DNA of 64,000 nucleotides from Mycobacterium lacus (GCF_010731535.1 NZ_AP022581.1:248001-312000); one strand, 5' to 3'. Numbered from the stretch's first letter, positions 1 through 9,084 are shown. A program made the numbers and translations. The notes: a model not told the origin generated them from the sequence alone.

Positions 1-891
1 GCCGGATTCAAGGGCGAGCACATCGAGATGCCGGCCCGCAACGTGATTCCCAAGCCCATGCAAAAGCCGCATCCCCCCGTGTGGGTCGCCTGCACTCGCC
101 CGGCCACCGTTTCGATGGCCGCCCAAAGATGCATCGGCGCGCTGAGTTTCGCCTATACCGGGCCCGGTCCGCTCACCGAGCGGGTCAACGGCTACTACAA
201 AGAATTCGAGGAGAACGGTGTCCCAGCCACGCCCAGGATCAACCCCAACATCCTGGCCATCGGTGGTGACCTGTCGATGATGGTGGCCCGGACCGACGAG
301 CAGGCGCTACGGCGTCTCGGACAGGGCGGCGGATTCTTCTCGTTCGGAATCATGCACTACTACATGACCGGTGTGCACACTCCCGGGCGGACGGGCGTGT
401 GGAAGCGCTACCTCGAAGAGGTCGAGAAGGATCCGACGTTGGCCTACGGTCCCGGGCGCGGCGCGATCGGCTCGCCGGCCACCGTGCGCGAGTTTCTGCG
501 CGGCTATGAGGACAGCGGCGTCGACGAAATCGTCCTGCTGCTTAACCCGCGCAGCCATGAGGGCACCATGGAATCCATCGAGTTGATGGGCTCCGAGGTG
601 TTGCCTGAGTTCCTCGAACGCGACGAAAGGGCGGTGGTGGACAAGGCCGCTCGGTTGGCGCCCGTCATCGAGAAGGTCGAGGCCCGCCGGCCGGAAACAC
701 GACCTTCTGGCGCGCCGCGGTTCGACGAAAACTACTCGTTCGGCGGCCTGCCCACCGGTCGCGGCGGGACATTCACCGCCAGCGAGATTCCCGAAGCCAT
801 GGCCGAGATCAACGAGGGCCGTGTCCAGGCGGCGCGGCGCGCAAAGGAGCAGCAGGGCTCAGAAAGCGAATTGACAGCGGAAGACGGCTGA
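1..891 (+). CDS. LLM-class (luciferase-like) F420/flavin-dependent oxidoreductase, 5' partial
   Basis: The reading frame is already open at base 1, before the first ATG at 28, so the N-terminal part lies outside the window; about 296 codons are visible. The protein has the look of the bacterial luciferase-like TIM-barrel family, which in mycobacteria mostly uses F420 or FMN to oxidise or reduce alcohols and ketones. Family-type segments are PHPPVWVACTRPATV near the start and GSPATVREFLRGYEDSGVDE, the usual substrate- and cofactor-pocket strand and helix. The last 70 residues are charged and low in complexity. It is the first gene of a four-gene operon with an SDR, a cyclase-family protein and a hydrolase. 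The substrate is unknown. Confidence 0.8.
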   Translation, partial: AGFKGEHIEMPARNVIPKPMQKPHPPVWVACTRPATVSMAAQRCIGALSFAYTGPGPLTERVNGYYKEFEENGVPATPRINPNILAIGGDLSMMVARTDEQALRRLGQGGGFFSFGIMHYYMTGVHTPGRTGVWKRYLEEVEKDPTLAYGPGRGAIGSPATVREFLRGYEDSGVDEIVLLLNPRSHEGTMESIELMGSEVLPEFLERDERAVVDKAARLAPVIEKVEARRPETRPSGAPRFDENYSFGGLPTGRGGTFTASEIPEAMAEINEGRVQAARRAKEQQGSESELTAEDG

Positions 892-894
892 CCG

Positions 895-1695
895 TTGGAC
901 GAGTTGTGGCGCTACGACGGCCGCCGCGCGGTGGTCACTGGATGCGCGTCGGGCATTGGCGCGCACGTGGTGGGCCAGCTCACCGAGCTCGGGGCGCGCG
1001 TCGTCGGACTTGACAAAGACCGGCCGGTCGTCGCAATCAACGACTTTCATGAGGTCGATCTCGCCGATGCGGAATCGATCGATCGGGCGGTCGCGTCTAT
1101 CGGGGGAGAGGTCGACGCGCTCTTCAACGTCGCCGGTGTCTCTTCGGGAATCGGCGACCCGTTACTCGTCGTCACGATCAACTTCCTGGGCCTGCGCCAT
1201 CTCACCGAGGCGCTGATCCCGAAGATGCCCGCGGGGTCGTCCATCGTGAGCGTGTCGTCGCTAGCCGCGGCCGCATACCGGGAACACCAACAGGCCGTCG
1301 CGCCACTGCTGAACACCGCGACGATGGCCGACGGCATCGCGTGGTGTGTTCGCCATCCCGACGCGCTGGGTTCGGGCTACCGATTGTCCAAGGAAGCGAT
1401 CGTCCTCTACACCATGCGAAACGTCGCTCGCCTCGGTGCGCGGGGCATCCGGATCAACTGCACCGGTCCCGGGGTTACCGAAACACCGATCCTGGACCAG
1501 CTGCGCACCGCATATGGACAGCCGTTCCTCGACGACATACCCAAGCCACTCGGCCGGGTCGCCGACCCGGCCGAGCAGGCCGCCGTCTTGCTGTTCTTGA
1601 ATAGCCGTGCGGCCAGCTATATTTCGGGCCAGGTCGTGTGGGTCGACGGCGGCAACGTGGGCGCAGCCATCGCCGGTGAACTCGAGGAGGGATGA
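895..1695 (+). CDS. SDR-family NAD(P)-dependent oxidoreductase (coniferyl-alcohol-dehydrogenase-like)
   Basis: This is a 266-residue classical short-chain dehydrogenase. The cofactor-binding glycine motif TGCASGIG is near residue 16, an NVAG segment follows near residue 80, and the active-site YRLSK (YxxxK) is near residue 163. The end, ISGQVVWVDGGNVG, is the usual SDR C-terminus. It starts at TTG 895, 3 nt after the previous stop, and its own stop overlaps the next start, so it is co-translated with its neighbours. Mycobacterial relatives are often labelled coniferyl-alcohol dehydrogenase, but the substrate cannot be read from the sequence. Confidence 0.85.
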   Translation: MDELWRYDGRRAVVTGCASGIGAHVVGQLTELGARVVGLDKDRPVVAINDFHEVDLADAESIDRAVASIGGEVDALFNVAGVSSGIGDPLLVVTINFLGLRHLTEALIPKMPAGSSIVSVSSLAAAAYREHQQAVAPLLNTATMADGIAWCVRHPDALGSGYRLSKEAIVLYTMRNVARLGARGIRINCTGPGVTETPILDQLRTAYGQPFLDDIPKPLGRVADPAEQAAVLLFLNSRAASYISGQVVWVDGGNVGAAIAGELEEG

Positions 1696-2690
1696 TCCCC
1701 ATGGCCAGCCTGACTGAATTTCGGCGGGTAGCTCGCGATCTTCGCAACTGGGGACGATGGGGAGAGGCCGACGAGCTCGGCACCCTGAATTTCATTACCG
1801 CCGAGAAGGTTGCGCAGGCCGCGAGCCTGGTACGGCACGGCAAAGTGTTTCCGCTTGGCGTGGACTTCGGGTCGTCGGGCCCACAGGGCGCCTTTGCGTT
1901 CCGGCAAAACCCCATACACCTCATGACCGTGGACGGGGGCGACGTGAACACGTTAGCCCAGTACGGGCCTGGGTGGGCGCAAAACTTGATGGCGCAGCAG
2001 ACGAGCCAGTACCTCGTCGACAATCCGTTCCGCTTCAACGACGACATGATCATCATGCCGCTACAGGCGGCCAGCCAGTGGGATGCCCTGTCACACTGCT
2101 ACTACGACGACCGGCTCTACAACGGCTTCCCGGCGGGTTCGGTGACCAGCCTTGGGGCCTACCACTGCGGCATCGACAAGGTCGACGTCAAGGGCATCAC
2201 TTCACGCGGCATACTGTTGGATCTGGTGCGCCACCGCGGCGCCGAGGTGTTCCTCGAGCACGGAAACCCGATCACCCCGGAAGAACTGGACGACGTGGTC
2301 CGTTCGCAGGGGGTGACGATCGAGCGAGGCGACATCGTGCTGATCCGAACCGGTTGGTGGGCAAGGTTTTTGCAGACCGGCAACAAGACGGAGCCGTACT
2401 CCGGCCTGGACTGGCGATGCGCCCAGTGGCTGCACCACCACGAGATCGCCGCGGTCGCGGCCGACAACCTCCAGGTCGAAGACCCGGTTTCCGGTGTCGA
2501 GGGACTATTCCTGCCGTTCCACCTGCTCTGCCTGCGTGACATGGGTCTGATGCTGGGCGAGTACTGGGACCTCACCGCGCTGGCGGCCGACTGCGCCGCC
2601 GACGGTATCTACGAGTTCCAGCTCGTCGCGCCGCCCTTGAGATTTGTTGGCGCCGTGGGCTCTCCGGTGAATCCGATCGCGATCAAGTGA
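1692..2690 (+). CDS. cyclase-family protein (PF04199, kynurenine-formamidase-like metal hydrolase)
   Basis: The 332-residue product matches the cyclase/kynurenine formamidase fold. Family metal-site histidines sit in HxGTHxDxPxH; here the corresponding stretch reads SQWDALSHCYY, the variant seen in many actinobacterial members, which keeps Asp and the last His. GTLNFITAEKVAQAA near residue 35 is also typical of this branch. The GAGGAGGG just upstream supports the ATG at 1692, although ATG 1701 is equally placed. ATGA coupling joins it to the SDR before it and GTGA coupling to the hydrolase after it. It probably hydrolyses an amide, ester or lactone made by the two upstream oxidoreductases (inference). 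Confidence 0.8.
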   Translation: MIPMASLTEFRRVARDLRNWGRWGEADELGTLNFITAEKVAQAASLVRHGKVFPLGVDFGSSGPQGAFAFRQNPIHLMTVDGGDVNTLAQYGPGWAQNLMAQQTSQYLVDNPFRFNDDMIIMPLQAASQWDALSHCYYDDRLYNGFPAGSVTSLGAYHCGIDKVDVKGITSRGILLDLVRHRGAEVFLEHGNPITPEELDDVVRSQGVTIERGDIVLIRTGWWARFLQTGNKTEPYSGLDWRCAQWLHHHEIAAVAADNLQVEDPVSGVEGLFLPFHLLCLRDMGLMLGEYWDLTALAADCAADGIYEFQLVAPPLRFVGAVGSPVNPIAIK

Positions 2691-3508
2691 TGGAGTACCG
2701 TACCACCGTGGTCGACGGCCTCGTCACCGCCTATCTGGAGGCTGGCGACGGTGACCCGGTGGTGCTGCTGCACGGCGGCGAGTTCGGCGCCAGCGCCGAG
2801 CTGGGCTGGGAGCGGAACATCGCCGCCCTGGCCGCGCATCACCGGGTGCTGGCGCCCGACATGCTGGGATTCGGCCGGTCGGCGAAGGTCATCGACTTCG
2901 TCGATGGGCGTGGGATGCGCATCCGGCATGTGGCGCGCTTCTGTGACGCGCTCGGCATCGACTCCGCGCATTTCGCCGGGAATTCGATGGGCGCCATCAT
3001 GCTGCTCACCGACACGACCTCGGATGCGCCATGGCTGCCGGTCCGCAGCATGGCAGTCATCTGCGGCGGCGGGGACATCCAGAAAAATCGGCACTTTGAG
3101 GCGCTCCAGGAATATGACGCGACGCTGCCGGCGATGCGGCGCATTGTCGAGGCGCTGTTCTACGACGCCAGCTATCCGGCCGATGATGACTATGTGCGGC
3201 GCCGCTACGAGTCAAGCATGGCGCCCGGGGCGTGGGAGGCCGTGGCGGCGGCCCGCTTTCGGCGTCCGGGCGCCGCGTCACCCGCGGCTCCGTCAAGTGC
3301 GCGGCCGTATGAACGCATCCAGGTGCCGACCCTTGTCGTCGAGGGGGCCAACGACAAGCTGCTCGCGTCGGGTTGGGCCGCGCAGATCGCGAAGCAGATC
3401 GACGGCGGACGCCACCTGGTCATCGACGGAGCCGGTCACTGCCCGCAGATCGAGCAGTCGTCCACCGTCAACGGGCTACTGCTGGCTTTCTTCCGCGAGC
3501 AGACGTAA
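2687..3508 (+). CDS. alpha/beta-hydrolase, ring-cleavage (C-C hydrolase) type
   Basis: A 273-residue alpha/beta-hydrolase with VVLLHGGEFGA (oxyanion-hole HGG), nucleophile elbow GNSMGA, acid in EGANDKLL and catalytic His in GAGHCPQIEQ. The HGG-E-G pattern and length are like meta-cleavage-product hydrolases, but an esterase role is equally possible. The start is GTG 2687 or ATG 2690, overlapping the upstream stop. Its TAA stop at 3506 lies inside the left arm of the hairpin terminator that is split by the two insertion sequences. Confidence 0.85.
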   Translation: MMEYRTTVVDGLVTAYLEAGDGDPVVLLHGGEFGASAELGWERNIAALAAHHRVLAPDMLGFGRSAKVIDFVDGRGMRIRHVARFCDALGIDSAHFAGNSMGAIMLLTDTTSDAPWLPVRSMAVICGGGDIQKNRHFEALQEYDATLPAMRRIVEALFYDASYPADDDYVRRRYESSMAPGAWEAVAAARFRRPGAASPAAPSSARPYERIQVPTLVVEGANDKLLASGWAAQIAKQIDGGRHLVIDGAGHCPQIEQSSTVNGLLLAFFREQT

Positions 3509-3521
3509 AAGCCCCCATTTC
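3502..3521. terminator. left arm of a bidirectional hairpin terminator split by IS insertions
   Basis: GACGTAAAAGCCCCCATTTC at 3502-3521 is complementary to 6806-6826, apart from one extra T in the right arm. Removing the two IS copies and their duplicated bases joins the arms through a loop GCACC, giving a 20-bp stem. The stem sits between the convergent hydrolase and mmcO genes, and the U-tract (CTTTT) works in both directions. Confidence 0.75.
3514..3521. repeat. 8-bp target-site duplication, left of IS copy 1
   Basis: CCCATTTC at 3514-3521 is repeated exactly at 5154-5161, right after the right end of IS copy 1. Eight base pairs is the usual duplication length of ISL3-family elements. 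This fixes the element ends at 3522 and 5153. Confidence 0.85.
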
Positions 3522-5153
3522 GGGCTCTTCTGACAGTTCCGTGGGTGGATAGCAGCGAAGTAGGGGCGCACGCCGTTGTGGCTTAAGGTTTCTGGCTTGT
3601 GAAGGGTCCGAAACCAAAGGAGCCAGCAACGACGTGCGCAATGTGAGGCTATGGCGTGCGCTGCTTGGTGTCGACCGCCGCACGGTAATCGAGGACATCG
3701 AGTTCGCTGAAGACGGCGATGGCGCGGAGTTGGTGGTGGCGCGGGTGCGCTCGCGCAGCGGTATGTCGGGCCGCTGTGGCCGCTGTCAACGCAAGGCGCC
3801 CTGGTATGACCGGGGTGAGGGACCGCGGCGGTGGCGGGGCTTGGACTTGGGCACGATCCGGGTGTTTTTTGGAGGCCGAGGCGCCGCGGGTGAATTGCCC
3901 CGCCCATGGGCCGACCGTGGTGATGGTGCCGTGGGCGCGTCACCATGCTGGACACACGTTTGCCTTTGATGACACGGTGGCCTGGCTGGCGGTGGCCTGC
4001 TCGAAAACCGCGGTGTGCGAACTGATGCGAATCGCCTGGCGCACCGTGGGGGCAGTCGTGGCCCGGGTGTGGGCCGACACCGAAAAGACCGTCGATCGGT
4101 TCGCCAATCTGCGTCGTATCGGCATTGACGAGATTGCCTACAAACGCCACCACAAGTATTTGACGGTGGTGGTCGACCACGACAGCGGCCACCTGATCTG
4201 GGCCGCGCCCGGACGCGACACCGCCACCCTGCGGCGCTTCTTCGACGCGCTGGGTGCCGACCGGGCCGCGCAGATCACCCATGTGTCCGCCGATGCGGCG
4301 GACTGGATCGCCGACGTCGTCGCCGAGCGTTGCCCGGCCGCGATCCGTTGCGCCGATCCGTTTCACGTGGTGGCCTGGGCCACCGAGGCCCTGGACGCCG
4401 AGCGGCGCCGGGCCTGGAATGACGCGCGGACGCTGGCGCGTACCGAGGCCAAATGGGGCCGTGGCCGGCCCGCCAAGAACACCGCGCCGCGGCGGGTCAT
4501 GAGCGGGCACGGCGGCTCAAGGGTGCCCGCTATGCGCTGTGGAAAAACCCCGAAGACCTCAGCGAACGTCAAACCGCCAAACTGGCCTGGATCGCCAAGA
4601 CCGATCCCCGGCTATACCGTGCCTATCTGCTCAAAGAGGGCCTACGGCACGTGTTTTCGGTCAAGGGCGAGGAAGGCAAACAGGCCCTGGACCGGTGGAT
4701 CTCCTGGGCGCGGCGCTGCCGCATCCCGGTATTCGTCGAGCTGGCCGGCCGCATCGTGCGCCACCGCCAGGCCATCGACGCCGCCCTCGACCACGGCCTG
4801 TCCCAGGGACTGATCGAATCCACCAACACCAAAATCCGGGTCCTGACCCGCGTCGCGTTCGGGTTTCACAACCCCGCCGCACTGATCGCGCTGGCCATGC
4901 TCGCCCTCGGCGGCCACCGCCCCACACTGCCCGGCCGCGGCTAACACCCCACCAGGGCACCCCTGGCGGGCCCCTTCCGCAACGTCGCCGATTCTGCGCC
5001 ACCCGCGCGTCGGTGTCCATGTCGTTCCGCCTCGCTGCGCTCGGGGGGCTCCACATGGACACCTCCCACGCAGGCAGCGCCAACGAGCAACTATCGCGGA
5101 AGGGAGCAAGAAGAAACTTCCAACCCATCAACCCACGGATAGGTCAGGAGCAC
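3522..5153 (+). mobile_element. ISL3-family insertion sequence, copy 1
   Basis: A 1632-bp element. The left end starts GGGCTCTTCTGACAG and the right end, read inward, starts GTGCTCCTGACC; both then run into TCCGTGGG, giving imperfect inverted repeats of about 28 bp. Exact 8-bp duplications (CCCATTTC) flank it. It carries one transposase gene broken by two single-base indels. Past the gene is an internal hairpin with 11-bp arms at 5012-5022 and 5053-5063. It is nearly identical to copy 2, which begins 19 bp downstream. Confidence 0.9.
3634..4944 (+). pseudogene. ISL3-family transposase, copy 1 (two frameshifts)
   Basis: The consensus of the two copies is a transposase of about 436 residues starting at GTG 3634, with AAAGGAG about 10 nt upstream. 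It has an N-terminal Cys pair (CGRC) zinc/HTH region and DDE-type acidic residues in IGIDEIA, ADPFHVV and GLIESTN, as in ISL3 transposases. In this copy an extra T in the run at 3865-3870 and a missing C near 4492 shift the frame twice, so the protein is split into three frames (3634-3969, 3719-4813, 4453-4944). Compared with copy 2, the lesions are at different positions. Confidence 0.85.
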
Positions 5154-5172
5154 CCCATTTCGCACCGAAATT
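5154..5172. repeat. 19-bp spacer between the IS copies, with both target duplications
   Basis: CCCATTTC (5154-5161) is the right duplication of copy 1 and CCGAAATT (5165-5172) is the left duplication of copy 2; only GCA separates them. The spacer is the original loop of the interrupted terminator. The copies therefore arose by two insertions a few bases apart, not by tandem duplication. Confidence 0.85.
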
Positions 5173-6803
5173 GGGCTCTTCTGACAGTTCCGTGGGTGGA
5201 TAGCAGCGAAGTAGGGGCGCACGCCGTTGTGGCTTAAGGTTTCTGGCTTGTGAAGGGTCCGAAACCAAAGGAGCCAGCAACGACGTGCGCAATGTGAGGC
5301 TATGGCGTGCGCTGCTTGGTGTCGACCGCCGCACGGTAATCGAGGACATCGAGTTCGCTGAAGACGGCGATGGCGCGGAGTTGGTGGTGGCGCGGGTGCG
5401 CTCGCGCAGCGGTATGTCGGGCCGCTGTGGCCGCTGTCAACGCAAGGCGCCCTGGTATGACCGGGGTGAGGGACCGCGGCGGTGGCGGGCTTGGACTTGG
5501 GCACGATCCGGGTGTTTTTGGAGGCCGAGGCGCCGCGGGTGAATTGCCCCGCCCATGGGCCGACCGTGGTGATGGTGCCGTGGGCGCGTCACCATGCTGG
5601 ACACACGTTTGCCTTTGATGACACGGTGGCCTGGCTGGCGGTGGCCTGCTCGAAAACCGCGGTGTGCGAACTGATGCGAATCGCCTGGCGCACCGTGGGG
5701 GCAGTCGTGGCCCGGGTGTGGGCCGACACCGAAAAGACCGTCGATCGGTTCGCCAATCTGCGTCGTATCGGCATTGACGAGATTGCCTACAAACGCCACC
5801 ACAAGTATTTGACGGTGGTGGTCGACCACGACAGCGGCCACCTGATCTGGGCCGCGCCCGGACGCGACACCGCCACCCTGCGGCGCTTCTTCGACGCGCT
5901 GGGTGCCGACCGGGCCGCGCAGATCACCCATGTGTCCGCCGATGCGGCGGACTGGATCGCCGACGTCGTCGCCGAGCGTTGCCCGGCCGCGATCCGTTGC
6001 GCCGATCCGTTTCACGTGGTGGCCTGGGCCACCGAGGCCCTGGACGCCGAGCGGCGCCGGGCCTGGAATGACGCGCGGACGCTGGCGCGTACCGAGGCCA
6101 AATGGGGCCGTGGCCGGCCCGCCAAGAACACCGCGCCGCGGCCGGGTCATGAGCGGGCACGGCGGCTCAAGGGTGCCCGCTATGCGCTGTGGAAAAACCC
6201 CGAAGACCTCAGCGAACGTCAAACCGCCAAACTGGCCTGGATCGCCAAGACCGATCCCCGGCTATACCGTGCCTATCTGCTCAAAGAGGGCCTACGGCAC
6301 GTGTTTTCGGTCAAGGGCGAGGAAGGCAAACAGGCCCTGGACCGGTGGATCTCCTGGGCGCGGCGCTGCCGCATCCCGGTATTCGTCGAGCTGGCCGGCC
6401 GCATCGTGCGCCACCGCCAGGCCATCGACGCCGCCCTCGACCACGGCCTGTCCCAGGGACTGATCGAATCCACCAACACCAAAATCCGGGTCCTGACCCG
6501 CGTCGCGTTCGGGTTTCACAACCCCGCCGCACTGATCGCGCTGGCCATGCTCGCCCTCGGCGGCCACCGCCCCACACTGCCCGGCCGCGGCTAACACCCC
6601 ACCAGGGCACCCCTGGCGGGCCCCTTCCGCAACGTCGCCGATTCTGCGCCACCCGCGCGTCGGTGTCCATGTCGTTCCGCCTCGCTGCGCTCGGGGGGCT
6701 CCACATGGACACCTCCCACGCAGGCAGCGCCAACGAGCAACTATCGCGGAAGGGAGCAAGAAGAAACTTCCAACCCATCAACCCACGGATAGGTCAGGAG
6801 CAC
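5173..6803 (+). mobile_element. ISL3-family insertion sequence, copy 2
   Basis: A 1631-bp element in the same orientation as copy 1, with the same ends. It is flanked by its own 8-bp duplication, CCGAAATT, at 5165-5172 and 6804-6811. The differences seen from copy 1 are three single-base indels in the transposase gene. The internal hairpin lies at 6662-6713. Confidence 0.9.
5285..6594 (+). pseudogene. ISL3-family transposase, copy 2 (one frameshift)
   Basis: This is the same gene as in copy 1 with one lesion: the G-run at 5487-5489 has three G where copy 1 has four. Residues 1-67 are therefore in one frame (5285-5542) and the rest in another (5482-6594). The later frame is uninterrupted and holds all three DDE residues, so adding one G restores a full 436-residue transposase. 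Programmed frameshifting is conceivable, but copy 1 reads through this spot in frame. Confidence 0.85.
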
Positions 6804-6811
6804 CCGAAATT
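6804..6811. repeat. 8-bp target-site duplication, right of IS copy 2
   Basis: CCGAAATT here matches 5165-5172 exactly and fixes the right end of copy 2 at 6803. Confidence 0.85.
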
Positions 6812-6826
6812 GGGGGCTTTTACGTC
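6806..6826. terminator. right arm of the split bidirectional terminator
   Basis: The complement of 3502-3521, starting GAAATTGGGGGC and ending CTTTTACGTC. It lies 9 nt past the mmcO stop (read on the minus strand). In the ancestral sequence it would have faced the left arm across a 5-nt loop. It is now about 3.3 kb from its partner, so the original hairpin can no longer form locally. Confidence 0.75.
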
Positions 6827-6835
6827 TTCTCGGCG

Positions 6836-8446
6836 TCAAAAGACATACTCGAGGCGGGTCATCATGCCGGCTTCGAGGTGGTAGGTGTTGTGACAATGCA
6901 TCACCCACACGCCAGGGTTGTCGGCGAACAGCACGGCGCGCAGTTTTTGCTTTGGCAGCACGATGACGGTGTCCTTCCGGGGACCAGGAGTGCCGTCAGC
7001 CCTGATCAGCTGAAAGGTGTGCCCGTGCAGGTGGATTGGGTGGTACATCATGGTGGTGTTGTCGAACATCAGGGTCGGCCGCTGGCCTTGGCGCACGTGC
7101 AGCGGATTGGTCTTGCTGTAGGGCTCGCCGTTGATCATCCAGTCGTATTTCGCCATATTGCCGCCTAGGACGACCGGGAGCTCGAGGTTGGGTTCTGGCC
7201 GACCCAAGTTGACAGCCGTTGTAGCGGTGAACATTTCGACCGTTCCCACCCGCTTGGTCAGCTCGGTCGGGCGAAATTGGGGGTCCGGCGCGGCGCCGGC
7301 GCCGGTGGAAAGCAACGCGCGCGCCAGCGCGTTCTTGCCTTCCGCGACCGCGACCAAAGGGAATACGCCGTCGGCCGCGGTGACGATGACGTCGTAGCGT
7401 TCGGCCATGCCGATTAGCAGGGCGTCGACCTGGGTGGGAATCACCGGGTAACCGTCGGTGTGCGTGACGGTCATCGAATGACCGGCCAGAGCGACGCGAA
7501 ACGCGGTGTCGGAACCGGCGTTGATGATCCGAATCCTGATTCGCTGGCCCGGTTTTGCGTTGAAGGTCGTCGCGGCCGTGGGAATTCGCCCGTTGACCAG
7601 ATAGTAGGGGTAGGAAATGTCGCCGGCGTCGCCGCCCAGCAGGTCGCTGGCGCCGACCTCGCCGGGCATACCGGGCATCGTGCTCGCCGAGGTCGTCGTG
7701 GTTGTCGGGCTAGTCGAAGTTGTCTCGGACGTGCCGGACGTCGTCGGGGTGGTCGTCGTTGCCGTGGTCGTCGTGGTAGTCGTCGTGCTCGGCTTGTTCG
7801 GATTGGTCAGTTCGTTGTAGAGCTGTTGCGGTGTCTTGCCGACGCCATCCGTCCAATCATCTAGGACGACAATCCATTCGGCGTCGTAGCTGATGTGCTC
7901 GGTCGGATTGTCGATGATTACCGGCAGATACAGCCCCTTGTCGCCGTCGAGGCCGGTGTGTGGATGGGCCCAGTAGGTGCCCGCGTCCTGGACGGAGAAC
8001 CGATACGTGAACTCCTGACTGGCACCGATGTTCGGGGTGGCAGGCTCGGCCCCGTCCATGTCGTTGCGCAGTGTGATGCCATGCCAATGGATCGACGTCG
8101 GATGGTCGAGCTGGTTTTTGACCGTGACCACCAGCTCATCGCCGACGGTGGCCCGAATCAGCTGGCCGGGAATCGTGTTGCCGTAGGCCAGCGTGCGGAC
8201 GATCGGCCCACCCAGGTCGATCTCTATCTGTTGGGGGGACACGTTGACAGTCACGGTGCGCCCGCTGTGCGGCCGGGCGGCCTCGGCGGCGGCGATGGCG
8301 GCGGACATTTGGGCCGCCGGTGTCGGGGCCTTGGATTGGCTGCAGGCGACCAACGCGAACCCGCCGGCGATCCCGGCAGCGATGAAGCCGCGCCTGCTCA
8401 ACTGCACCCCTTCGCTGGAGATACCGCTCGTTGGCAGCACCGGCAT
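6836..8446 (-). CDS. mmcO: multicopper oxidase lipoprotein MmcO
   Basis: A 536-residue laccase-type multicopper oxidase. Residues 17-35 combine a Tat-type SRRGFIAAG with a lipobox ending at Cys35 (LVAC), so the protein should be exported folded and lipid-anchored. Copper ligands are IHWHG (His120, His122), AHPH (161, 163), HPIHLHGH, and the C-terminal HCHNTYHLEAGM that builds the type 1 and trinuclear sites. Residues 220-256 form a Thr-rich linker. M. tuberculosis MmcO (Rv0846c) oxidises Cu(I) and gives copper resistance. The ATG at 8446 has a strong AGGAGG 8 nt upstream. It is divergent from lpqS across a RicR-type palindrome. The terminator downstream has been split by the IS copies. Confidence 0.93.
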   Translation of the reverse strand: MPVLPTSGISSEGVQLSRRGFIAAGIAGGFALVACSQSKAPTPAAQMSAAIAAAEAARPHSGRTVTVNVSPQQIEIDLGGPIVRTLAYGNTIPGQLIRATVGDELVVTVKNQLDHPTSIHWHGITLRNDMDGAEPATPNIGASQEFTYRFSVQDAGTYWAHPHTGLDGDKGLYLPVIIDNPTEHISYDAEWIVVLDDWTDGVGKTPQQLYNELTNPNKPSTTTTTTTTATTTTPTTSGTSETTSTSPTTTTTSASTMPGMPGEVGASDLLGGDAGDISYPYYLVNGRIPTAATTFNAKPGQRIRIRIINAGSDTAFRVALAGHSMTVTHTDGYPVIPTQVDALLIGMAERYDVIVTAADGVFPLVAVAEGKNALARALLSTGAGAAPDPQFRPTELTKRVGTVEMFTATTAVNLGRPEPNLELPVVLGGNMAKYDWMINGEPYSKTNPLHVRQGQRPTLMFDNTTMMYHPIHLHGHTFQLIRADGTPGPRKDTVIVLPKQKLRAVLFADNPGVWVMHCHNTYHLEAGMMTRLEYVF

Positions 8447-8543
8447 TGACCGCGCCTCCTAAAGTTGTCGATTTGTCCCGGCGTTTTACACCCTGCTCAG
8501 GTAAACGACATATTGCAACTGATGCCCGCCGATGCTTTACACC

Positions 8544-8560
8544 ATACCCGTATAGGGTAT
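8544..8560. promoter_or_regulatory. RicR-type copper operator between mmcO and lpqS
   Basis: ATACCCGTATAGGGTAT is a perfect 17-bp palindrome (ATACCC-N5-GGGTAT) in the divergent mmcO-lpqS promoter region. It matches the form of sites bound by the CsoR-family copper sensor RicR, whose M. tuberculosis regulon includes mmcO and lpqS. It ends 27 nt before the chosen lpqS start, which argues against upstream lpqS starts that would place it inside the coding region. Confidence 0.8.
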
Positions 8561-8587
8561 ACAGTGAGCGGCGTGAAGGGCCGGCAC

Positions 8588-8980
8588 GTGGACTGGATGC
8601 GATCCCCGATGATCACGCTTGCCCTTGCATGGGTAGGCGTTGCCATATTCGCTCAATGCTGGCTTCCGCAACCCCACGCTCATACGGTTCATCCGGACCA
8701 TCCGCTGGTGACGTCGCTGGGGGCTGAGTTTGCGGTCAGCAGCGACCACGCGCACCTTTCCGACAACTCGACACCCGCCTGCCCCGAGCAGTTCGCCACC
8801 GCGGTGCTACCCCGGCCCGTCGACCCATTGTTCGCGTCGTTCACCGTTGCGGTGGCCGCGGGCCTCGTGGGCGTGCTCACCTACCTCGTCGTGCCGGCCG
8901 GGCGCGGTCCGCCCGCGGGTGTGGTTGTCGCTCGCCCCGGTCAACACCTGTTGACCCGGTTCTGCCTCGCTCGTCGCTGA
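8588..8980 (+). CDS. lpqS: LpqS family copper-responsive protein
   Basis: The 130-residue product resembles mycobacterial LpqS: an N-terminal hydrophobic segment ending in CWLPQPHAH, a middle His-rich part (HTVHPDHP, SSDHAHL), a second hydrophobic stretch near residue 95, and the conserved end LLTRFCLARR. The lipobox is weak (IFAQC). GTG 8588 (VDWMRS) was chosen by likeness to the M. tuberculosis N-terminus; GTG 8573 is the alternative. RicR regulation is expected from the palindrome just upstream. Its molecular role is unknown, but His and Cys suggest copper contact. cysK2 follows after 104 nt. Confidence 0.8.
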   Translation: MDWMRSPMITLALAWVGVAIFAQCWLPQPHAHTVHPDHPLVTSLGAEFAVSSDHAHLSDNSTPACPEQFATAVLPRPVDPLFASFTVAVAAGLVGVLTYLVVPAGRGPPAGVVVARPGQHLLTRFCLARR

Positions 8981-9084
8981 CTGGTCAGCGCCAGACCGTG
9001 GCCATTCGCCACGGCCGGTGCCGGCTGACCCACGTCAATTGCCGCGCATGAGCTCGCGGCCTCGATGCAGAATCGGCGACCAAA

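Noticed and set aside
5285..5542. Programmed -1 frameshift in the ISL3 transposase
   Set aside because: Copy 1 is in frame at the same place with one more G, and ISL3 transposases are normally single-frame; no slippery heptamer seen.
3522..6803. Tandem duplication of one IS with flanking DNA
   Set aside because: Each copy has its own distinct 8-bp target duplication, so there were two insertion events.
8465..8587. Upstream extension of lpqS to 8465
   Set aside because: It would run through the RicR-type palindrome and has no likeness to LpqS N-termini; GTG 8588 fits the family length of 130 residues.
8996..9014. Hairpin CCGTGG-N7-CCACGG between lpqS and cysK2 as a strong terminator
   Set aside because: The stem is only 6 bp with no U-tract; it may weaken but would not clearly separate lpqS from cysK2.
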